From NCBI GenBank assembly GCA_008933995.1, contig WARS01000015.1, positions 13,021,957 through 13,085,956 on the forward strand: 64,000 nt of DNA, read 5' to 3'. How positions within the stretch are numbered: position 1 is the first letter of the stretch; every line of letters starts with the position of its first letter. The stretch comes from Datnioides undecimradiatus. Lineage: Eukaryota; Chordata; Actinopteri; Lobotiformes; Datnioididae. Of this stretch, positions 62,671-64,000 are shown piece after piece. The position numbers and the translations under genes are program-made. The notes below the pieces were generated by a model. It did not search any database, was not told the origin of the DNA, and saw only the letters and a program-made list of their open reading frames with translations.

Positions 62671-64000
62671 GTGAGGGAAGACAACAAACACGTATCTTGC
62701 TGTGCTGTATGGACTGGTATACCCGCTGTTACACTGAACACAAAGGCAGACATTTATAAGAGTTTGAAAACAACCTGCACGTGTTGGCGGTTGTTCAGAG
62801 ACACCGCTTTCTCATATCTCAACTCCGATTTCATGAGACAAAAGGAATGTTTTGAGCTTTATGCTGAATTTTATTAGACTAATGGTTATGGTTTAATCAT
62901 TTGTTTGAAAACAGTATCAGGTTAAACAGCAGCTTGTTTGTATTTTCTTACGATTTCTCTCTTCTCCTCCATTTGTTGTTGACCACGAGCATTTTCTGCA
63001 CCACAGGATTTTATTTATGTATTTATTTATTTTCAACTCTAAGCGTTTTTAATGAACATTTGTTTCAAAGCATTATTATTAAAAAAAAAAAAAACAAAAC
63101 AGGAGAAATTCACAGACAAATGCTCAGTTAGGAGTAAGAATTTACCCAATAAACATACATCAGCTTCGTTTGCTGAATGCTTTTCTTCCAGTGTGCCTTA
63201 AAGTAACATGCGTGCAACGGCGGACCATGTGGAGCCAGACCTCGTCACTCTGGCAGTGTTTGTGTGGTCATCTACCCACTGAGCTTGTTTTCTTTTCATT
63301 ACATATTCTGTAGACATGAAACATAATGCAGTAATGCAGACAATAGAATGGAAGTTCCCCTGATGTGCTCGGGGACCGCAGTCCTGCGATCTTCGCTGAC
63401 GTTCCTTCCGGCGCCTTTTAGATGTTTAGTTCAGTCTTTCAGAGCACCTGGAGAGATAACGGTACCCATAGTGCATTGGGTTGTGATTATGCTTCCTGTT
63501 TTCCCAGTGTGGCCTTCTTTTAATCCTTTTAAAAGGAGTCATTGTCGTAATATGTATCCAAATCTTGGACTTTGAGGGTTTACTGTAACAGCATTGCTCA
63601 TCCTCAACACGGACGCTGGATGGACCAGCCCCGGCGCCCACAGGGACATAGTTGGCGTATGTGTTTTTTTTGTGGTTATGTGTCTCTTCGGTAAAGAGGA
63701 GAAGAAAACACAACAAAGCACGGCGCCAGGATTGCACAGAGGAAGTGGCGATATAAAAGGCTGAATGGCATCAAAGCAGTTTTGAGCAGTGAACCAAGCA
63801 ATAAAAGCTTGGGTGGAATAGAGCCCAAAGATGAGTCACATTAAGCCATAGAGTAAAGTATTTATGGCAGTGAATGAGCTCTCACAGGAAAAGAATATTA
63901 TAATTCATATTCACAGTGCTCCTGCTTTTGTATCTCGAAATTCCTCCATGTCAATTCTCCTTCTGAATACAAAGTGTCGCATTCTTCTCATATCAATCCT
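62671..64000 (+). other. znrf3 intron 6, 5' part only
   Basis: It begins gtgagg and runs off the window. No sequence coding for the rest of the RING (a frame continuing after DGE with CxH and CPxC ligands) is present. Poly-A lies at 63081-63094, and AATAAA hexamers at 63148-63153 and 63800-63805. Confidence 0.85.

Larger units (their letters stand above)
5500..64000 (+). other. znrf3: znrf3 gene, from start codon to window end (3' part missing)
   Basis: Six exons with GT/AG boundaries join into one open frame of 280 codons that matches vertebrate ZNRF3 throughout, as I recall the human protein. ZNRF3 is a single-pass E3 ligase of the plasma membrane. It ubiquitinates Frizzled and thereby lowers Wnt signalling, and R-spondin plus LGR4/5/6 clears it from the surface. 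The paralogue RNF43 is excluded because the ectodomain (for example LFESSPNGDYTTYTTG and [19 protein letters not shown]) is ZNRF3-type. All five complete introns and the start of the sixth fall between codons. The coding part seen is roughly one third of the full protein, which is about 900 residues in mammals. The exons for the rest of the RING, the tail and the 3' UTR lie beyond 64000. Confidence 0.97.

Noticed and set aside
63180-63210. Acceptor-like tttcttccag as a start of exon 7
   Set aside because: The next codons are TGT GCC TTA AAG TAA, an early stop, and do not continue the RING after DGE. Exon 7 must lie beyond 64000.

Overview
The window is nuclear DNA of a ray-finned fish, very probably a percomorph teleost. 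It has one spliced vertebrate gene with long introns, many CA/GT microsatellites and long poly-A/T runs. It also carries degraded interspersed repeats of kinds I recognise from percomorph genomes (AGGGCTG...AGCTCT and ACTTAAGTAAAAGTA types). I see no bacterial-style operons, no rRNA, no CRISPR array and no convincing tRNA.

The only gene I can support is znrf3 on the + strand. It encodes the transmembrane E3 ubiquitin ligase that removes Frizzled/LRP6 Wnt receptors and is itself inhibited by R-spondin with LGR4/5/6. Six coding exons are present: 5500-5730, 38346-38468, 57225-57299, 59785-59916, 60858-60968 and 62503-62670. They join in frame to 280 codons. These cover the signal peptide, the whole ectodomain, the single membrane span, the juxtamembrane linker and the first two RING cysteines. 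The window ends inside intron 6, so the rest of the RING and the long cytoplasmic tail lie downstream.

Layout: 1-5.0 kb is upstream flank with a 267-bp repeat, a CTCF-like motif and one exact TCF/LEF-type motif. The promoter and 5' leader occupy about 5.03-5.5 kb, with a CpG-rich patch, a polypurine tract, a second exact TCF/LEF-type motif and an 11-codon uORF whose stop overlaps the start codon. Intron 1 (32.6 kb) and intron 2 (18.8 kb) make up about 80 percent of the window and contain microsatellites, G-rich patches and possible Wnt-responsive elements. Introns 3-5 are short.

The clearest anomaly is an exact 19-bp Tn5/Nextera mosaic-end sequence at 44116-44134, directly against a (CT)25 tract. 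It is almost certainly a sequencing-library or assembly artefact. Of the biological leads, I rank highest the paired TCF motifs near the promoter of a known Wnt feedback gene, the uORF-start overlap, and the possible hnRNP L-type control of exon 3. I found no undescribed multi-gene system. All motif-based ideas are inferences from reading and were not tested computationally.
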